Part shown: positions 49,021 through 64,000 of the stretch, piece by piece
Position numbering within the stretch: position 1 is the stretch's first letter
Layout of the letters: each line of letters starts with the position of its first letter
Assembly (NCBI RefSeq): GCF_023343835.1
Contig: NC_064435.1
Location: forward strand, 60,099,634-60,163,633
DNA: 64,000 nt
Reading direction: 5' to 3'
Origin: Lagopus muta
Lineage: Eukaryota > Chordata > Aves > Galliformes > Phasianidae
Notes under the pieces: generated by a model
The model's database searches: none
Told to the model about the DNA's origin: nothing
What the model saw: only the letters and a program-made list of their open reading frames with translations
Made by a program: the position numbers and the translations under genes

Positions 49021-51469
49021 GGTGGTGTAGCACATCTTTAAATGAAGAAAGCAATGAAGAATTTGTCCCTGGTCTAATTCTGCTATGAGATTTTTTTTAG
49101 AGTCACTTATGCTAACAAAACAGCAGTGCATGAGGTGGGCCTGGAGAAGCACACTAATTGCCACAGTATACGTAAATAGGATTAGTACAACTGAGAAGTA
49201 ATGGAAAAATGTTGTGTTTTTTCCTCTAGTTTCCTTACATAATTTAACAGCTGCTTATTCAGACCCATAAAAGGGCTACGGGACAAAAATTGAATTCTAG
49301 CACTGTAAGACCTTGAGACTGCTGAAGGAAATGCATTTCACTTTGAACTGAAGAAAAATAAAAGCCACTCAAATGGCTCAAAAGCACTTTACTGCTTGCA
49401 TCTGCCTAACCATGGTTTAATAAATGAAGAAGTGCAAGCTTCCAGATCTTCAGTATCTTCTACACTTGTTGAGCCTCAGGCTTTAGGATTTTACCAACAA
49501 TCTTCCTATATCACCAAAAGTGTACTGATTACATAATTGTTAAGGGGAGAGATTTGGTGCCTGTCTCACACTGAAGTCTTACCTAGCTGTATAGCTTGAG
49601 TGTTCTTGGTTACAATATTCTGTGGGCCTGGACATGGTGAAATCTTGGGCAGGAGCACATTCCAGAGGAGAATGCTTGCCAGTAATCCCACTGCAACTGT
49701 TGCAAAGCATGGCAAGAAGAAATGTAGGGCTCAATATACAAACGCCAGAAGAAAAAATGTCCAGCTGTGAAAGCACTCAGGTGTTGAATGGACATTGCAA
49801 CTCCTGCTTCAATCTCTTTTTTTTCCCTGTACTTTGCCCAGGGATCATTTGTAATGCAAAACAGCTAAGCGTATTAGAACCTGACAATACATAGGATGGG
49901 ATGAAGTACATTATGCTCAGAGGCTAGAGTTCATGTTTGCATTTTGAGCAGAAAGAACTGTGAGTAAAAATGATGAAAAGGAAGTTGGGGGTTAAAAGAA
50001 GGTCAGATGAAAGGGTTAAGAGAGGAAACAGGAAAATCATTTCAGAGCCTGCAGCAGCGGAAAAGGATGAGTAAGGGAGCATGAAAGCTAAGGGCAGAAG
50101 AGCATGTCACAGCATTAATAATATTTTCTCTTTGAAGAGACTTTTGAAATTTTGTGGAGGTATTTTTGGCAGTAGAGCTTTCATATGCATTTTCATACAG
50201 CTTACAAACTTAAATCTTGCGGAATTTTCATTAATTTAATAATAAAAGCATTTTTCTTTGCTGTGTTTGGGAATTTTCATTAATTTAGAATGAAGTTCTG
50301 ATTTTTCCCTAAGATCCAGAACAAGAATATGACTATGTATTTGCAGGTATATAATTTTTAAGAATTGAACTGCAGAACTTGTAAATGCATCCAGGTTAGT
50401 CAATCCCGGAAAATGAATTGCTCTGCTTTGCTGCAGATCAGAAGTTGGCTTCTTTTGTTTTTCTTTGCCTCTCTTTTCTCTCAGAGGGAACAACTGAGGT
50501 AAATTCCTCTTCTGAGGACCATAATCAGGGATGCCAGTTAGCACCAACATGTTCACTATAATTCGTTCAATTCTGCCACAAATGTTTTACCATGACTTAA
50601 TTGAAAAGATAAGCTTGGTAAGACAAGCATCTCAAATCTTGCTCTGCAAGTGTTCCAGTCATCCAATTATATATACATCTGACTTGGGGTGTTATGCTAG
50701 GTTTATGCAAATCATTTAAAATGACCCCAATTGCACATTTTACCACAGAATACAAATGCATTCTCCAGAACTTGTCGTTTAGCTGAAGTAAACTTACATA
50801 GAAATAATTTTCTTATCATTTATGGTCTATCACACTCATGCCTAAAGCTTAACTCTGCAAGTAAAATAATTTAAGTGCCAGCTCTTCGTGATTCAGTGTC
50901 TTCCATTAACATATAATACACACATCCGCAAGAGTCCAAAGGACCAAAAAGAAATGAAGGCATATGCTTTACAGTCCATGCCTCATTTAGACCTACAATA
51001 TATCAGTTATTAAAAACTTCTTAATTGTCAGCAACTGCAGTTTGCATACAGTTGGGTTTTTTTTTCTCTTTTTTTTTTTTTCTGAAGTGTTAATAAATCC
51101 TACTATACCACCATACTTGAGTATCTTAGAGGTTTCAATATAAGAGACATGTGGTAGAGCAGACAACTGGACCCGTTCCTTCTTAATGCCCACAAGTCCC
51201 ACTCTCCAAAAAGTTCCTATTCCATTAAAATTGGAGAGAACAACCTTTGTGTCACCATTCACACATTCAGTAAAACGTAGGCACTAGGAATGCATGCATT
51301 CACATTCCTGTAACTTTGTATTTTTTCTAAAATCTCATGAAACTTTCTTCTTTGTTTCAGATACAGACAGGCTAGCTTTGTAATTTTCCCAGAGCTTGAA
51401 AAGGCAATGAACTTTTACATATGAAATCACAATTACAAAATGGAACAAAACAAATCAACATCCATGCTA

Positions 51470-51811
<342 letters not shown>

Positions 51812-53675
51812 TTATCAGGTACAGCAGGTGTGCTTTCTAACTTGATAAATGTAGACAGCATTACAACTTAGGGATATACACATACACATTTTAATGATAT
51901 CTAATCATTATTATTATTTTTTCTCAGTAGACAGATTTTATCTTTCACAAGAAAAATACAAAACTTGGTAGTAGTGGTAGTAGTAGCAACGGGAACAACT
52001 TTTTCTAAATGTTATGGACATATTTATTTTATACTTGTAATTATTTCTGAAGACAGACATTCCTCTTTATTTTCAGGGATTCCAGTAAAGATATGATAGG
52101 TGGTTCTTTTAGCTACTGTTAGCAGCTGTTCTCAATAGACTCTTCTCAATCCAGTTATTCATTGTATGATTATCACATACATTAATAAGCAGAAGTGCCA
52201 AGATGTGTCCAATGACAGACAAATATGTGCAGAAGGTGTCATCCTACCTGTTCAAAGTGCAATTACAATTTCTTTTATAATAGTGAGAGTTGGTAATGGC
52301 CTTTCAATTGCAATTGTCTAATGATTTCTGGTATAAAATATTCCTGTGACAGTTTTTCTTTTACTTGTTTCTTTGTAATGTTCTTACGTTACATTCCAGC
52401 CCCTTTTTTATTTGCAATATGCCTTTGAAATTTAGCAGGGGTGAGTCTTTAGGGTAAGGAAGTCTTCTTCATTCCTTGAAATTTAATTAGATTTTTCTAC
52501 AACATGAACAATTGCAAAAAAATTGTTCTATTTCTCTGTCTCCCTGTATTCCACATGGAGATTCAGGCAACAAAGGAGAAGCATAAATGCACTCAAGGCA
52601 CTGTAAATAGGGAGCTGAGTCAATAGTCTAGGCAAAGCCCAGTAAGCATGTACAACGCTATGGGTAGAATGGTAGAGAGTCGATAGTATCAGAAAAGGGA
52701 AGGACAGAGGAATGAACACCAAGACCCAAATCATGGTGCCTGTGCTATCTAGATTTTTCTGAACACACTATAAGGAAAAACAGGAAAGAAAATGAAAATT
52801 AAAACACAAAAAGGATGCATTTCCATTGACCTTGCTACACTTTCATCCAGACATCACTTTTGTCTACTGTCAATTCACAGAGAAAATCTATCTTAAACAA
52901 CTACAACCCTCCTGATAATCCAGAAAAGTTAAGGTCTCTCATGATGCCCCTTGGGGATTAATTACATTTGCCCAGTAAAAACTTGCTTTTTACCTGTGGG
53001 GGAAAAAAAATAAAACTTTAAAATTTTAAAGGCAAACAACCCGGACTAGAAGACCATTTTCTGGTTGCAAAGTCAAGCTGAAAAGTGTTAGGAACTGACA
53101 GATTTATGTTTGCTGTATGAACTCAGTTTTGCCTTTATATGCTTCCAACTATAGTAATGATCAGACGTTAATAATAGTATATTTCCTTGATGATTTGTTT
53201 ACTTTTTTCACCTCGACTAACAACAGTAACAAGCCAAATAATTTGTGACTCACGTGCCTTACACTTACACAGACACTAGCAGGCTCCAGCCACCTACTTC
53301 CTTAAATAGACACCTCAATCCTGGACTGACTGCTGAACTGCCAGCCTTGCCCTCCCATTGCTGAACTTTTCTGCTAGTTTATTTAATTCTCTTGCCTACA
53401 GCACATATGTTACCATGCCACATGTTCATAAACAGTCCTGGCTGAAAGGCTCTGGAAAGATATTTACTTTCAGCTTATGGAGCGTGGCAGATTGCAAATA
53501 CACGTAGGCAGAGGTGGCCCTTACAAAAAACACAAGCAGCATTCGCCTTTGTAATACTTACACAAGCCTTCCTTGGCCCCATTCTCACCTTTCTTCTCTC
53601 CATGTATTCCTAATGCTCCTGTAGGATGTGGTCATTTCCAGGGCCTTCCTTTTGCACCTTGTCATAAGTCTTATC

Positions 53676-53824
53676 ATGGCACCAAGCTTGTTGGAGTTCA
53701 ATAAACATTTAGATAACACTCTCAGACATATAGTCTGAATTTTCGGGTGATCCTATATGGAGCCAGGAGTGGGACCTGATGATCCCTATGGGGTCCTTCC
53801 AACTCAGGATATTCTATGATTCTC
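53676..53824 (+). mobile_element. CR1 3' end, plus orientation
   Basis: 'tggcaccaagcttgttggagttcaataaacatttagataa', 'ctcagacatatagtctgaattttcgggtg', 'tggagccaggagtgggacctgatgatccc' and terminal 'ggatattctatgattct'. It is a distinct CR1 subfamily from the others in the window. Confidence 0.85.
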
Positions 53825-55263
53825 CCTCTTCCGCTTTACCCATTTCCTCTTGTAGGACCAAAATCCACACCTACTCTAGAGGGGTGGAGGTTAGAGGGGT
53901 CTCAAAGTCTCTCTGGTAGGACCTAGATAGAGAAGCTGCTAATCCCCTAATGCATTTTCCAGATCCCCCCAGGTAACCAAAGTGATGCTGTCAATGAGGA
54001 AGGATGCAGACACCACTTCTCTGGTTTTGAGTCTGGCACTGTGCAGAAATGAAGCAGAGAATGCATGGCTTCCTCTACGGACTTTACAGATGCAAACTGT
54101 GGTCTGCATTGACCTGACTGCACTGGAGTCCAACACTGGCAAGGTCTTTTCTCAGGCAACAAGCGTATCCCTCCCAGTGCCTCTTCTGCATTCCCTGCGC
54201 TCTTGCTGCAGAACAGCTCAGCTAAGTTGCAGATTCACACTTTGGCAGTGCCTGAACTGACAACTAGGCTGAGCTCTTAAAGGAGTAGAAAGCATACCTG
54301 TGTGTGTGCATCTAAACTCTGTTTAAAAAGAGATGAGACCATGACTAACTATTTTAGTTTCAACTCAGGGGCCTCTAATCCTAGCAACTATGTTTACTGG
54401 ACAGCATATACTTGGTATAATTTGTCTTCTAATTATTAATGAGAATTTTAGAGTTGTGGATCATCCCTTGCTCTCCCCCAGTTCTTCAAGATGGACACAC
54501 TCCCCTCCAAAAGCATTATTCTGGGAACACGGCCAGCAAACCTAAATGATGCCAGCATTTAATACAAATAATGGGCATGAATTTATAGCTAAGGCAGTTA
54601 TAAAGCAATTTAAAATATCAATTATAATGGAAAAAGATCATTTGAACAGTGTCGTGGGGGTTACAGTCTGACCTTCTCATTTATAATTGAAAAAAGCATG
54701 GAAAATGGTTGAGTACCTTCCAGCTGAAAGGAAGATATTTATTTATATGATAACGAAAGAAAGAGAGAGAGACTCTTGTGGCAAGTGGGTTTCCTTTGGA
54801 TGAAGCACTACAAATTTAAGAGCATTGTTTCTAAATGTTATTGGCATTTGGAGTAAAATGTTTGCCTCAGAAACAGAGCTCTCCTTTTCTAAAACTCACA
54901 GTTCATCTTTGAGATTCAAACATGGATAAAGCAGAGATTTTCCACAGCCTGCTGCCAGGACAGTGGTGATCACAGACATACTCCTTGTTTGCTTGTTAAG
55001 AGTGTTTGCAGTGCTCCACTGAGCTGATGAGACTCCCGTTTTGAGACAGAGCTTTCCAGAGAGAACGTGATGCTTCACTTTCTCTCCACCTGCCCTTTTT
55101 ATGTTCTCCTCTGTTCCTGAGTCTCAGCTAGTGTGCAGAAATTAGAGTCTCTTTTTTTGATGGCAAAAGGTCTGAAGCTCCCTAAAATGGTTTGGCTGAG
55201 GAATAGGATGTGGATATTGTTAGTGACAGGTCCAGAGTTCTGTAGTTTTCTGACAAGTTTTCT

Positions 55264-55663
55264 ATATCATAGAACCATACAATCTTTGCGTTGGAAGAGA
55301 CCCTTACAGGTCATCTGATCTAACTCCCTTGCAATGAACAGGGACACCTACAGCCACATCAGGTTGCTCAGAGCCCCATCCAGCCTGATTTTGAGTGTCT
55401 TCAGAGATGGGGCTTCCACCAACAATCTGGGCAATCTGTGCCAGTGCCTCGCCTCTCTTACTGTAAAAAACTTCTTGATATCCAATCTAAATCTGCCCTC
55501 TTTTCGTTTGAAACAATTTCCCCTTGTCCTATTACAGCAGACTGTGCTAAAGAGTCTGTCGCCTTCCTTCTTACAGCCTCCCTTTAGATAATGAAATGCT
55601 GCTCTCAGTTCTCTCCAGGGCCTTCTCTTCTCCAGGCTGAATAGCCCCAGCTCTTGCAGCCTG
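55264..55663 (-). mobile_element. CR1, minus orientation
   Basis: Reversed terminal repeat (tatcatagaaccataca), then 'ctcccttgcaatgaacagggacacctacagcc', 'ccatccagcctgattttgagtgtcttcagagatgg', 'aaaaaacttcttgatatccaatc', and the ORF2 tail to 'ccttctcttctccaggctgaatagccccagctcttgcagcc'. Confidence 0.92.
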
Positions 55664-58600
55664 AAATGTTTGGGTCTCAGTTAAAAACACAGACTCTCAG
55701 TGGCCCATTCCACCTGCTCTCTACACCTGGTACTTAAACTTTAAGCATTAATCTTCCCCAGCTACATAAATCAACCTTCCCATTGTGCTTGGGGGCACCT
55801 AAGTCTTGAGGCTGCTGAGCAGTTTAAGGACTATTTGATGTTTAAAGCCTGCTGGGATTAGCAAAGCAGCCGTTTCTTCTCCTGATGCTCCTGGAGGGCT
55901 CAAACTGGTAAGGCTTTTCAGAGTGCACCCACACAAAGCACAGCATCAGCCATCTTCAGTATTGCAAGATAGTGATATTGGTGGTGATCATTGCATGGTT
56001 TGGACAATGTGGCACAATTTTTAATTTTACCTAACCCCCAAGTCAAGGTTGTTTTCAGAAGCAGCTCTCAAACTTTTTTTCAGAGCTGTCAGTTTTTATG
56101 TAATGAGAGACTGGCTGTCTTAATTACTTGGGCACTCGCGTGGGATGTTAGCTTTAATCGCTGCTGAGAATTTTGATTAAACAGTCTTTAGAGAAGGCAT
56201 GCAAGAAACACACTGGAATGGATGGAGGAAGCCAGCTACTAGCAGTGCTAAATGTGCTAACTTCAGAGAGAGACAGGACACGTCTGTTCCCATTGCTTTA
56301 TCCTGGCTCACTAAGACAGCTCCTCACTGACAGCTACAATTCCCCTTTTGAGGTTCCTGATGGATCCCATGCGTCACAGGATGAGTTTGAGCAACTCAGG
56401 GCTATGCATTCTATTATATAAAGCAGTTATCTAAAAGTTAGACAGCACAATTTTCTACTAAGCCTAATGGTCTAATTCAGGTCTCTTTAAGGATCTCAGC
56501 CAAAGACACTTTGAAAATGCAACTAGGAAGGCTTCCTACATAGTTAAAACCATTAGTTTATAAAAAGTGCCTTTTACCATATAAATCTACTAAATCCATA
56601 TCTTGTTAATGCAGAAAGCATTGTAAATATTGTTCTGTGCATTCTAGGAAGGTATAGGCTGTACAGGAAGGATTCATTTCTTTTATTTGTGTTTGAGAGT
56701 ATGCAGCTTCTGCTTAGCACCATGTTGGTTTGGATTGTTACCTTTTTAGTAGTTGGTAAGCTGATTTTGGTTGTGTTGTCAGCGTATCTAACAGGGCTAT
56801 GAGAAGACTGCTGTATAAATTTGTGGAAAACAGTGTCTTAAGACGGTGGAGTAATCACTGCAACTAATGATGGAATTTTGGTCCTTAAATGAAATACATA
56901 AAGTCTTAGAGGAATAACAGGAACATATATTTTGTGTTCACAGAGTTTAACTGGCAATTTAACTTTTAAAAACTTTTTACCATCTCAACTGAAATCTGAG
57001 AATTGAGTAAAACTGTCTGTAGCTGAAGTATAGGAAAATATTCAGCACTGCTTTTCATCTTGTTCAGCAGAATTACTGTTAAGTACAGTGATGATTGCTT
57101 ACTGACCCACAGCATGTATTGATACAGTTGAGGATCTGGTTTGCTACTGGACTACAAAGACTGGTGGATGACAGGCAGGGGATTCGTTCTCCTCCTGTCT
57201 TCCTTCCTTCCCTGTGCTTGCCATAAACCTGTTTATGCTTTATTTCAAAGTCACACCTGCTTATACTCTGATCATGGGATATGAAATATTAATGAAGACG
57301 AAGAAGGAAAATTTTAGCGAGGGTGTCAGATAATAGCAGGGAAATATCAGAGAAAATAAATCTTGCCAGAAGTCTTGCCACAGTCATACTTGCCAATAAT
57401 GAGAGGTTACGGTTTTGGAAAGAGCATGTATTGGACCAGCCTACAGCTTTGCAGCTAATTACTGTATCATAGTAGCACTTACTGAGCTCAGTTGTGGATC
57501 ACAGCCCTGCTGTGCTGCATGAAAACAAGCATTTACTTCAAAGTCCTTGCAGCTTTTTTTTTTTTTGTCTTTTTCTGGCTTTGGTACTGGAAGATATCCC
57601 CTCCTGCTGCCCCTTATATAAAGGCAGTTCTGGACTCTGCCCTGCAAACATCTCTGACTCTGAAGCAGTCATAAAATTGGAGCTGTGCGTTTCCATATTC
57701 ATGTTTATTCACTACCTTCATATCATCCCAGATATAAGCATCAGTGAAATGGCTGCAGATTTTTTTCAGTGGGAGCTTTCCAAACTGCAAAAATAAGCAT
57801 GCTGATTTTTCAGGTGTTCACTGGAGAGCTGAGCAGAGAAAAACACTGTGCAGTTTTCAGGAAAATTTATAATAAAGAAGTGATTTTATTTTTTCTAAGT
57901 CAAGTTAGCAAATGGAAGGGCACATGATCCTCTCGTAGGTCTCCTGCCTTCACAGTCATTGCAGTCTGACATCAAACCACTGCTCCCTTCCCTGATGAGG
58001 GATGAGTCAGCCATGTATTTAACTAGTTTTCACAGAGCTGCCCTAGATACAAAGTACTAAAGGAAAGCTTCATATTTCTATTGAGCGTTACAACAACAGC
58101 TAAATATTTTTTGAGTTGCGAGAGGTGACATCCAGCTATTCAACCAAAGGGCTTTTTTTTAAAAAATGTAGTGGCAAAGTATGGCCCTGCACAGACTGAG
58201 CTGGATTGGCATCTGCAGGAAGCTATGGTCACTAACACACATCCACAGAAAAATTGTGTCTTTATGCTTCAGCCTTTCAAATCAGTTAATAACATATTTA
58301 CCTTCTTTCTCTACAGCATTTGACTTCCTTACATGTAAACTCTGCTTAGTAATGAAACACTTTACAGTAACATCTGTGAGTAAGAATCCATTTAGGATAG
58401 CTTTATACTGTCTGTGGCAAAAGATCACCACAGATAACCACAGTACTGTAAAATGGTCAAACATCTCTGACAAAAACATGTGTTACAGCTAAGATATATT
58501 TCTATCCTATGAAAGTGATGCTAAAAGACATGTAAGGGTACTTAGTCCCTTACTGCAATATCTCTAGTATTTTAATAAAACATTTTAAATTTCCTTATGG

Positions 58601-61600
58601 ACATAGGATGGAGAAAATCATCCTACAAAACCATATAGTAACGTATGCTTTGGATGCTAAAATACTGTCAATGTATGAAACAAAATGCTGCAATACAAAT
58701 AATGAGAAGGAATTTGACATTTTTTTTTCTTATCAGCCTTGTTGGTGTATCAATTTTTCTTTTCACCGTCATGATGTTTTTGTCCTTAGCAAGGTCAACT
58801 AAGGACATCACTGTACAAATTATGTATCAGAAGTGGTCAGTAATAGGAGTTATAGCTTAAAAAAAAACCCAAATTCTATTAATGATTACATGGTGAAAGT
58901 AGGATTTGACATACACAACAACAGCCAAGTAGAAAATATACCTTGACCTTGAAAGCCTGTTTCTCAGTAACTAAATAGTACATAATAATGATCTTACATC
59001 AGCAACAGAATGAAAGAAACTTCCAGCACATAAACAATTTGAGTATAATGTTAACTAAATGCCTTAGGAGGAAAAGGGGAATCAAACTGTAGACAAGTCC
59101 ACTGTGGTTAATAGACAAAGGGGCAAAGGAGTCCAGTCCATCCTTAATCTGGGATTGCTTTCTGGAAAAAATGCTCACACTGCTCAAAAAGATGCTAATA
59201 ATGCAGCACTGGTAAGTTTACAATGATATGATTTCTACCCATCTTTGGAATATACAAAATAAAGGTACTGTTCGACTTCACTGACACTGTCACAAATCAA
59301 AATTAGACATATCAGAACAGATGGCCGGTATGTATATACACAGAGTGGCCTTACACCTGTACGTAGCCTTTTAGGAACTGAAACCTCAGATGGGAAAAGA
59401 CAAAATCCAATATGTATGATGGGACTTGGCCAAAGTCACTAAGAAGACAAATGTGAGGTACAAAGGCAAGACTCAGCATAGCAATCTTCCTGTTGTCCTC
59501 TGGTCAACAGTCCTCTATCATCAGTCCGTTATCATCAGTCCTGAGGAATTTGAAAAGTGATTGAAAAGCCTTCATGTAGTTAAGATGCATTTCCTCATAT
59601 CACTTCAAAGGAAAGAAGAACTATGAATCTGAAAGTAAAGGTTTGCTTTGTTTAAATGTTTTCTTACTTTAATACAGAAGAAGCTTGTATGTCCTGGCAA
59701 TAAATGGCTTCCTTCCCTGCCCCATCTGCCCTTCCATGCTCTGCCCTAACCTAAATGATTAATTCACTGCATCAGCACACTTAAGTCATGAGACTGGACG
59801 GTATTTATCTATGAGTTTAAACCACAGAGTAGAAGTACTTTTTAAGCTAACCCAATTTTTGTATTCTCAGTTAGACACAAAAAGCCACTGTGCACAATGT
59901 TGGCTCAAGTAAATCACTAAGACATTTTGCCTTAAATATTGTACTGTAGTTACCAATATTAGCTCTTAGCATACAGGATGTGAATTATAGTAGTAATAAT
60001 AACGATAACAATTGTTACAAACTGCAGAGTTTCTCATTAGATAAACTGGTATAAAATGATACAGTGACACAAGAGATTCCAGGATTTTTTTTTGTTGTTT
60101 GAAAGACAACCTGTGCCTGGGGGACAGAAATCTGAAACAAGTTTGGTGATGAGATTAAAAACATCAGTCCTGTTGTCCTCATTTCACACAGGTGTATGTG
60201 CTCCAGGAGAGTAAGACACTACAGCAATTATTTGACTGATTCCAAAGTCTCTTTCGTATATATAAATTTGTGTAATAAAGGGGCACTGGAGCAATAAAAG
60301 TATATATTTTACTGATGGTTATGAAACACTGTGTGCCTGAAATAATTATGATGAGTAATGCCAAATGGCATTTGCAAACTTAAACAAACTGAGTCACACA
60401 TCTTGTAGAAAGCAGTACGACGTACTTGACAACAAACCAATCTACAGCAGTGAATTAATGAAAGCCAAAGTAGTTCAACTGCTGTCCAGAACAACAGAAA
60501 TAAAAAGGAAACAATTCAAACAACATTACCATTACCTGGGATTTTTTTATTTTTTTTTTTAATTTAATGTTATTTAACCTGTTTTCTTACTAACATTGAA
60601 AGTATTATAGAAGTTATTTTTGCAAAGCAAATAATTTTTTAAAATCCTTCAGTATTTTTTTAAGGATTTGAATTTAATTTGTTTATTTACATTGCACTAA
60701 ATGAACCAAACATACTTTCACGTTACTTTTTGAACAGAATCACAGAGAAAAATGTCTTAAGCCTTTATATGGTGAACAGTGACAGCTTCTACATGGGAGA
60801 ACGTGAAATGAGCTGTTCAAAATCTCTATACAATGAGATTGGAAAGTAATAAAAATATAGTAAGCCTGTAATTTCCTTTTAATGTATTGTCTAGAAAAAT
60901 TCTTGTATTCAAAGGAAAAAACACTCTTAACTGAAGAGTAGGAATCTACTGATAAATGTATCAAAACAACAAACAAGAAATAAGTTAGGAGAGATACAAT
61001 AAAGTCAAACGCCTTGTCAACAACTGTACTAAAGGTCACATATTCGCTAGCTGTTTTACTGTCTGACTGCATTTCACAGTGCTTGTCCTCAGAACTGAAA
61101 GGCCTAGACATGTGCTACACGTCAATGAACCCAGAGCCACTTGAACTACTCAGTAATAAATGCTAAGATGCAGAATCTCTCACAAATCCTGATCTCCATG
61201 GTGTGATTAAGTATGTTCTCGCTCTTGGTCTCACAGCCTTCTTGGACATTCTTCTGAAAATAATTGTCTATTGGGAAGGTGGGAAGGATTCCTTGTGGTC
61301 AGAGATGGCAGTCAGGAAATGGAGAGGTTCAGTGCAACTCCCTTGTCTGCACCACAAAGCAGCTGAGTGTATAGAATAAATAAAAAACTCTCATCCCTTC
61401 CTATTGAGCTTTGTACTGCATACCTAAAGATCTTCTAGCCTGCTAAAAGCAGAGTGAAAACAAGCAGGACTCTGCAGGCTGGTAACAGCCATTCTCTGTA
61501 CAGCAGAAGACATTCTACAGGCACCAGCATCTCACCCTACCCAGCTTCCCCACAGCAGCAGCACCTGCCACGCCAAATGGGAGCAACTGACCCAGTCTTT

Positions 61601-61950
61601 GACGGGTGTCCCTCTGAACAGGCATGCTACAAATGCACAGAACAGATTGAACCCTTCAGGCAGTGTAAGCAAATGTTTATCTGGTTTTAGAATCCAGATG
61701 GGGCTTAGCTCAAGGTAGGTGTTCATCTGGTCAGTACTGTCAAAAATCAGATATTTTTCGAACCTTGAGGTTTAGGGTATGAGGATCTTTTAATCACCAG
61801 TGGTCATTTTTTCTTTTTTTTATCTAAACTATCAAGGTTTCATATTGCTACTTCCTGAATTTCATTCCATTAACAAAATAGTTTATGTAGAAGAGCCACA
61901 ATGAAAAAAGGGATGATTTTGATTCAGGCTCCAAAACTCATCTTGCCTTG

Positions 61951-62086
61951 AATCATAGGATCATAGAATCATTTGAGTTGCAAGGGACCCTTAAAAAGTC
62001 ATCTAGTCCAACCCCCCTGCAATTAACAGGAACACCTACAGATTGATCAGGGTGCTCAGAGCCTCATTCAGCATCTCTTGCAGCTA
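61951..62086 (-). mobile_element. CR1 3' end, minus orientation
   Basis: 'aatcataggatcatagaatcatttgagttgcaagggaccc', 'catctagtccaacccccctgcaattaacagg' and 'gctcagagcctcattcagc'. It is a truncated copy about 360 bases from the exon at 62443. Confidence 0.9.
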
Positions 62087-62271
62087 TTCCTGATGGACAT
62101 TTCCAATGTGGAGTCAGACATTTAGAATAAGGTAACCCCACCCTTTCAGAGAACCTCAGCAGTCTGAGTTTATAAAGTTGTCTCGTTAATAGACTATCTT
62201 TTCACTATTAAATTTCTTGGTTGGCAGAATATCTCTAGCTTTCAGCTCTAGTACTATTAGTGTTCTATTTA

Positions 62272-62553
<282 letters not shown>

Positions 62554-64000
62554 CTACAAAAATAAAGAGTGAGATATTTGGATTTAGGTTTTATCTGTAG
62601 TCATACCACAGAGGCAGTTAATCTACTCTCAGTAGCTTGAGGATGTGTAGAATATTCAGTGGGTAACATGAAATAAAAACTTGTGATGTCTGTTCCATCA
62701 ACCTGCAAAGGAATGGAGTAAAAAAGTAAAGATCTGAGGAAACAGCTGCATGATAATTACCAGTAGATGAGGTCACCCCTACTGCAAACCAGAGAGAAAA
62801 CATCCGAAGTCACTCTGTCTTTAACTGTGTCAGTCACATTTATCAGCATTAGGACACCTATTTTTTCATGAGGTGAACAGCTTGAACGTGCAGCCATGAA
62901 AATAAATGTACTTGAAGCCATCCTTCCTTTCACCTGCACTTCTTGTGTCACTGGCAAGTGGCTGATAAACAGTGTATGAAATACTTCTGTGTTTCAGATG
63001 TTTATTCAGTGATAACCATGAGCCAAATCAAAGACCATCTACTAAGGAAATCGCAGCAGCAGCTCAGTAGATAGTATAAATCATCAAAAATGTGGAGCAA
63101 GTGAGTGTCTGTGCAAAATTTAATATGGTTAGAAGTTTTGTAGATTTCCATTAATTTTGGAAAGGAGATCGTATAAATGAGCAGAATCAAAAGGACCTGC
63201 AGACTGCCAGGAGTGTTTGTATGAGGGAGAAGTTATAATTAATGCTCAGAGAATCCTGCAAGAACTCCTCTTTTTTTATATCAAGAATAAAAATAACATT
63301 CAACACAGAGGGGGCAGGTCTGTGTCTTTTTTCTCCTATGCTGCCTATAATTAGGATATGGACTAGGTTAGAGTGAAACTGCTTCTTAATGGTGTGCATG
63401 CTACAGGAATACAAAGCACTTCTTACATGTGATTTTAAGAGATACTGTTTTCATTAGGTACCAGAGAATGCTCCTTTTGGCTATTCAGAGCTGTGTGCAG
63501 TTACCTTCTGTGTTGCTTTCAGAACAGACTGAAGTCCTGACAGCTATTTTTGGTTCCTGCTTTGAAACACTGGATCTGATCTCCAGCTCAAGTGAGATCA
63601 GTGCAGATGCAGCTTTCTGTACCTGGCTCTCCCTGTAGGCTCTGCAGTTTCCCTTTGTGACGAGCAACACATGTAAAGAGTCTCACAGAGTAGAGTAATG
63701 ATTATATCATAAGCTAAGGAAAAAACACATTTTCACCAACTGAAACGCAGAATTGTGTGTGGAAGGACTTTAGAAAGATCTGAGTTTATTCTACAGCTCA
63801 TTCTTGCTGCTAGTGTGAATTTTTCTGTTGACCTCAGAGGTGACAGCATTAATGCCCAGCTCTCTTTTCTTCATTAGACATTTTAGATAGGAGACATTGT
63901 CCCTGACCTCATATAGATTAAAAAAAGCTTACAAGTAAGGGGATAGACATGGGAGGAAAACTCAGCAAACAAGCTTGTGTTATGTGCTGCATGGTGGCAA
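62554..64000 (-). other. GABBR2: GABBR2 intron, partial
   Basis: The 3' part of the next upstream intron, AT-rich, with no repeat or gene recognised. Short ORFs on both strands have no coding signature. Confidence 0.75.

Noticed and set aside
60740..61111. 123-codon minus-strand ORF in the large GABBR2 intron
   Set aside because: AT-rich, Phe/Ser/Tyr-rich and without motif. I saw no acceptor or donor that would join it to GABBR2 in frame, and the junction between the TM5 and TM6 exons is already complete.

Overview
The window reads as vertebrate nuclear DNA from a bird, most likely a galliform such as chicken. It is dominated by CR1 retrotransposon fragments, with two short mariner copies of the Galluhop type, one solo LTR and low-complexity tracts. 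The evidence is the CR1 3' ends with their short terminal repeats, the CR1 reverse-transcriptase peptides, and a conserved receptor gene split into short exons with GT-AG boundaries.

The one protein-coding gene I can support is GABBR2, the GABA-B receptor subunit 2, on the minus strand. Six consecutive exons cover the 3' part of the gene: 62443-62553, 51485-51709, 46436-46618, 44711-44840, 35498-35615 and 27856-28021. They join in frame (phases 0, 0, 0, 1, 2) into 310 residues: end of extracellular loop 2, TM5 to TM7, the cytoplasmic coiled coil that pairs with GABBR1, the distal tail with a PKA-type RRLS site, and the C-terminal VSGL. Exons for the extracellular domain and TM1-TM4 must lie beyond position 64000. 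A probable 3' UTR runs from 27855 to about 25570.

Positions 1 to about 25570 lie downstream of GABBR2 and hold no gene I can support. They contain a 3' CR1 copy with a frameshifted reverse transcriptase (1-1123), further CR1 fragments, two mariner remnants (17283-17739 and 24610-25143), a candidate transcript 3' end on the minus strand near 3260, and a possible but unproven LTR-like block (about 14720-15680). The introns carry more CR1 fragments, a solo LTR inserted into a CR1 copy (47146-47468), a (GT)13(GA)27 microsatellite, two perfect inverted repeats and homopolymer runs.

I saw no bacterial-type operon, CRISPR array, tRNA or rRNA, and no clear novel system. The observations most worth checking are a CR1 copy ending about 38 bases from the acceptor of the GABBR2 terminal exon, a weak splice donor on an in-frame coiled-coil exon, the nested LTR, and the candidate transcript 3' end near 3260. 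Family names are from memory of the families; no alignment was run.
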